The notes below the pieces were generated by a model that worked only from the letters and a program-made list of their open reading frames with translations, had not been told where the DNA came from and did not search any database. DNA of 7,796 bases from Actinomycetota bacterium (GTDB lineage: Bacteria > Actinomycetota > Thermoleophilia > Gaiellales > Gaiellaceae). Position 1 is the first letter of the stretch. The number at the start of each line of letters is the position of its first letter. The stretch lies in contig VGCB01000111.1 in NCBI GenBank assembly GCA_016870235.1, positions 1-7,796 of the forward strand, in the 5' to 3' direction. Below, piece after piece: positions 5,734 to 7,796 of this stretch. A program made the translations under genes and the position numbers.

Positions 5734-7554
5734 CTACAGGGCGGGCGGCGCCGAGGCGACCGGCTCGAGCTCGAACAGCAGCGACCCGAACTCGACGGCG
5801 GCGCCGTTCTCGACGTGAATCGCGGCGACCCGGCCGTCCGCGTCCGCCTTGATCTCGTTGAACAGCTTCATCGCCTCGATCAGGCAGAGGGTCTGACCGC
5901 CGACGACGACGTCGCCGATCTCGACGAACGCCGGCGAATCGGGGTTCGCGGCACGGTAGAAGACCCCGACCATGGGCGACTCGACGCGGGTCAGGTGGCT
6001 CGGCGGCGGCGGGGGGCCGGGTGACCCGAGCTCCTCGTCGGGGGCGACCCCGACGACGGGCGCGGGAGCGGCGGCCACCACCGCCGGCTCGTCCGCGCGA
6101 CGCACGGACACCCGCATCCCCTCGTCCTCGATCTCGATCTCCCCCACGCCCGACTCCTGGACGATCTTGACGAGCTCGCGGATCCGCTCGGCCCTGACCG
6201 CGTCGACGTCGCCGGCGAGGAGCGACGCCTCCCGGCTGTGCCGCTGTCGGATCGCGCGGAGGAGCGCCTCGGCGTCGTCGCCGAACATCGCGAGCAGGAC
6301 GAGGTCCTCCTCGGCGGACGCGAGGCCCTCGGCGGCAACGCGGACGTCCTCGGCGCTCGGCGGGTCATCCTCGAGCGCGGGCCCGTCCGCCCCGAGCAGC
6401 TCGACCGCACGCTTCACGGACGGGTCGACCGCCGCCGGGGGCGTCCCGTAGCTCCCCTGCACGAGCAGCCGGAACTCGTCGAGCACCGTGCCGTAGCGCC
6501 GCGCGGAGAGGACGTTGAGGAACGCCTGGGAGCCGAGGATCTCGCCGATCGGCGCCGCGAGCGGCGGCCAGCCGGCCTCCTCGCGGATCCGCTGGATCTC
6601 GGAGAGCGTGTCGAGCAGGCGGTCGCCGGCCCGCTCCCCGCGCAGGCGTGCATCGAGCGCGGCCACGAGCCCCGCCGGGAGGTTGTACTCGGCAGCCCGC
6701 ACCGCGATCCGCGGGGAGAGCGGCGCCACCGGCTGGTCGCCGATGTGCTCGTCGATGAGATCGGCCGCCGCCCACAGCGCGCCGGTGGAGACGCTCGTCA
6801 CGCGTCCCAGGCCGTGCAACGCATCGACGAGCGACTCGCTTGCGACCCGGTGCATGACGAGCGCCAGCGGGTAGGCGGCCGTGGCGATCCAGTCGGCTCC
6901 GACCCGCGTCGCGACGACCGCGTTGAGGAGCGCCGTGCCGGTGGCGCCCTGGACGTGCAGGCCGACCGGCAAGCCGGTCGCCTCCTGCAGGCGCCTGACG
7001 AGCTCCTCGGTGATGTGCGGGAGGAGCGCGTCGGTGGGGTCGTTGATGACGACGCGCGAGGCGCCGAGGCCCGGCAGGCCCCTCGCCTCCTCGACGAGGA
7101 CGTCGATCTCGCCCGACCGGCCGCGCGAGTAGACGAGCCCGACGTGCAGCTCCTTGCCGGCCCGCGCGATCGCGTCGCCCGCCTCCCGCAGGTTCGAGAC
7201 GTCGTTGAGCGGATCGTGGAGCCGGAAGACGTCGATCCCGTTCTCGGCCGCGCAGGCGACGAAGCGGCGGACGACGTCGGTCGAGACCGGCCGCGAGCCG
7301 ACGAGGAAGCGCCCGCGCAACGCCATCCCGAGCGGTGTCGTCGTCCGCGAGTCGAGCGCGCGGATCCGCTCCCACGGGCTCTCGACCGCGCGCCGGACCG
7401 CGGCGTCGAACGCGCCGCCGCCGGACACCTCGAGACAGCTGAAGCCGGCGCCGTCGAGCAGCTCGGCGACGCGGAGCACCTCTCCCGTCGGGAGCGCTTC
7501 CGTGAACGGCTCCTGCGACAGCAGGCGAATGGTCGTGTCGACGAGCTTGGGCAT
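5734..7554 (-). CDS. Fusion of a degenerate PC/OadA-type carboxyltransferase-like domain with an AccB-type biotin carboxyl carrier domain
   Basis: A 606-residue protein in three parts. Residues about 1-415 follow the pyruvate carboxylase/oxaloacetate decarboxylase carboxyltransferase fold: DTTIR at 6-10, GAGFSCLEVSGGGAFD, SPWERIRAL, LRGRFLVG, ENGIDVFRLHDPLNDVSNL at 104-122, GSQAFLNVLSARRYG. Residues about 454-486 (RIRELVKIVQESGVGEIEIE) match the N-terminal segment of AccB, followed by an Ala/Pro linker and a biotinyl domain (525-598) with SPMVGVFYRA and EAMKLFNEI; Lys563 is the predicted biotinylation site. The barrel lacks its catalytic set: RDAHQ is RLLSQ, IKDM is INDP, the HxH pair is HVQ, and PGG(M/Q)xSNL/TNL is PAGLVAAL. 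So the carrier part should work with AccC next door, while the barrel is probably non-catalytic. I chose the ATG at 7554, where similarity begins; the open frame upstream (to 7731) is antisense to the transposase start. No good Shine-Dalgarno sequence is seen. Databases may label it pyruvate carboxylase subunit B or AccB. Confidence 0.88.
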   Translation of the reverse strand: MPKLVDTTIRLLSQEPFTEALPTGEVLRVAELLDGAGFSCLEVSGGGAFDAAVRRAVESPWERIRALDSRTTTPLGMALRGRFLVGSRPVSTDVVRRFVACAAENGIDVFRLHDPLNDVSNLREAGDAIARAGKELHVGLVYSRGRSGEIDVLVEEARGLPGLGASRVVINDPTDALLPHITEELVRRLQEATGLPVGLHVQGATGTALLNAVVATRVGADWIATAAYPLALVMHRVASESLVDALHGLGRVTSVSTGALWAAADLIDEHIGDQPVAPLSPRIAVRAAEYNLPAGLVAALDARLRGERAGDRLLDTLSEIQRIREEAGWPPLAAPIGEILGSQAFLNVLSARRYGTVLDEFRLLVQGSYGTPPAAVDPSVKRAVELLGADGPALEDDPPSAEDVRVAAEGLASAEEDLVLLAMFGDDAEALLRAIRQRHSREASLLAGDVDAVRAERIRELVKIVQESGVGEIEIEDEGMRVSVRRADEPAVVAAAPAPVVGVAPDEELGSPGPPPPPSHLTRVESPMVGVFYRAANPDSPAFVEIGDVVVGGQTLCLIEAMKLFNEIKADADGRVAAIHVENGAAVEFGSLLFELEPVASAPPAL

Positions 7555-7568
7555 CCGGGGAGTGAAGC

Positions 7569-7587
7569 GGGCCGCGCGCTGCGGCCC
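7569..7587. promoter_or_regulatory. GC-only hairpin in the 5' leader of the biotin-carrier operon
   Basis: GGGCCGC and GCGGCCC form a perfect 7-bp stem around a 5-nt loop, ending 14 nt before the ATG at 7554 on the minus strand. No T-run follows on either strand, so it is a poor intrinsic terminator. In the mRNA the stem would sit just upstream of the ribosome-binding region and could affect initiation. Chance is possible in such GC-rich sequence. Confidence 0.35.
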
Positions 7588-7681
7588 TCGAACCCTAGAC
7601 CGTATGGAGTGCCGGCGCCTCTGTTCGTAAGTTGGCGCGGGTTGCCGTCGCGGTGGTCGTGGCGGTAGAGCCGCGTTTACG

Positions 7682-7687
7682 AGGAGG
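7682..7687 (+). promoter_or_regulatory. Shine-Dalgarno sequence of the IS110 transposase
   Basis: AGGAGG is a perfect anti-16S match spaced 8 nt before the ATG at 7696, and is the strongest ribosome-binding site in the window. It fixes the transposase start at 7696 rather than at the GTG immediately before it (7693). Confidence 0.7.
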
Positions 7688-7695
7688 TGCCGGTG

Positions 7696-7796
7696 ATGGG
7701 TGAGGGTAGCTGGGTTGGGCTTGATGTGCATGCTCGCAGTGTTGTGGCGGGGGTGCTGGATGCGGGCAGCGGTGAGCTGCGGACGATGCGGGTGGC
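7696..7796 (+). mobile_element. IS110-family transposase, N-terminal start (runs off the right edge)
   Basis: The first 33 residues, beginning MGEGSWVGLDVHARSVVAGV and continuing LDAGSGELRTMRV, match the N-terminus of IS110-type DEDD transposases. There, the Asp in VGLDVHARS is the first catalytic acid of the RuvC-like domain. The rest, including the C-terminal serine region, lies beyond the window, so completeness is unknown. About a third of its codons end in T (GGT, GTT, CTT, GAT, CAT, GCT, AGT), unlike the surrounding genes where T-ending codons are rare, which fits recent arrival. It points away from the biotin-carrier operon and sits just upstream of that operon's first gene. IS110 elements move through a circular intermediate and, in the studied members, use a bridge/seeker RNA encoded in a non-coding end of the element. 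Confidence 0.85.

Larger units (their letters stand above)
7555..7695. other. Divergent intergenic region between the biotin-carrier operon and the IS110 transposase
   Basis: These 141 nt must hold the leader, and possibly the promoter, of the minus-strand operon as well as the left non-coding end of the insertion sequence. Toward the operon, hexamers TACGGT and TAGGGT (complement of about 7593-7605) fit the loose actinobacterial TANNNT -10 but have no clear -35 partner. From about 7600 the text becomes T-richer on the plus strand, consistent with an element end, but no terminal inverted repeat or target duplication is visible; IS110 elements usually lack both. The exact element boundary cannot be placed. 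Confidence 0.4.

Noticed and set aside
4210..6024. Plus-strand open frame of 604 codons, and the similar ones at 2612-4417 and 6238-7668
   Set aside because: These are antisense to accC, ispA/nusB and the biotin-carrier fusion. They are Arg/Asp/His-rich with no domains, a typical mirror effect of strong third-position GC.
5734..7554. A working pyruvate carboxylase or oxaloacetate decarboxylase subunit
   Set aside because: The overall fold fits, but the metal ligands and the biotin-pocket Thr/Ser are replaced, and the carrier part is AccB-like, so an active transcarboxylase is not supported.
7642..7671. TTGCCG-N18-TAGAGC as a promoter for the transposase
   Set aside because: The -10 half matches poorly, and IS110 promoters are typically formed at the circle junction, so I could not support it.
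7555..7731. Upstream extension of the biotin-carrier fusion to an ATG at 7731
   Set aside because: The extra 59 residues are Pro/Arg/His-rich, lie antisense to the transposase start and have no family similarity. The PC/OadA-like sequence starts at the ATG at 7554.
1..7796. tRNA, rRNA, CRISPR arrays or a defence or phage system
   Set aside because: No cloverleaf-like segments, spaced direct repeats, or defence or phage protein motifs were seen on either strand.

Overview
The window comes from a very GC-rich bacterial chromosome with tightly packed, often overlapping genes, GTG starts and almost no T- or A-ending codons. Gene content and order suggest a deep-branching actinobacterium. A Thermoleophilia/Gaiellales-type lineage is my guess, inferred from composition and synteny only.

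Layout, read on the minus strand from right to left. A core operon starts at 7554 and runs to 2939: a 606-residue fusion of a pyruvate carboxylase/OadA-type carboxyltransferase-like domain with an AccB-type biotin carrier domain, then accC (biotin carboxylase), nusB, a small XseB-like gene, and an ispA-type prenyl diphosphate synthase. Every junction is overlapping, abutting or within 22 nt. A second minus-strand block runs from 2308 to the left edge: tlyA, NAD kinase (overlapping tlyA by 8 nt), a 201-nt gap holding a candidate promoter and an inverted repeat, then recN, which leaves the window. One plus-strand gene, a family-16-like SAM methyltransferase (2326-2937), is wedged between the two blocks. 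At the right edge, 5' to the core operon and pointing away from it, an IS110-family transposase begins (7696) with clearly different codon use.

The order matches the known Firmicutes/actinobacterial cluster accB-accC-nusB-folD-xseA-xseB-ispA-dxs-tlyA-argR-recN. Here folD, xseA, dxs and argR are absent from their usual places, NAD kinase lies between tlyA and recN, and the methyltransferase sits inverted where dxs would be expected. The genes link fatty-acid precursor carboxylation, transcription antitermination, isoprenoid chain synthesis, rRNA methylation, NADP supply and DNA repair.

The most notable object is the carboxyltransferase-like/BCCP fusion. Its TIM-barrel domain is recognisable along its length, but the residues that form the metal site and the biotin-pocket Thr/Ser in true PC/OadA enzymes are replaced, while the biotinyl domain is intact. 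It looks like a BCCP carrying a catalytically dead carboxyltransferase domain as scaffold or regulator.
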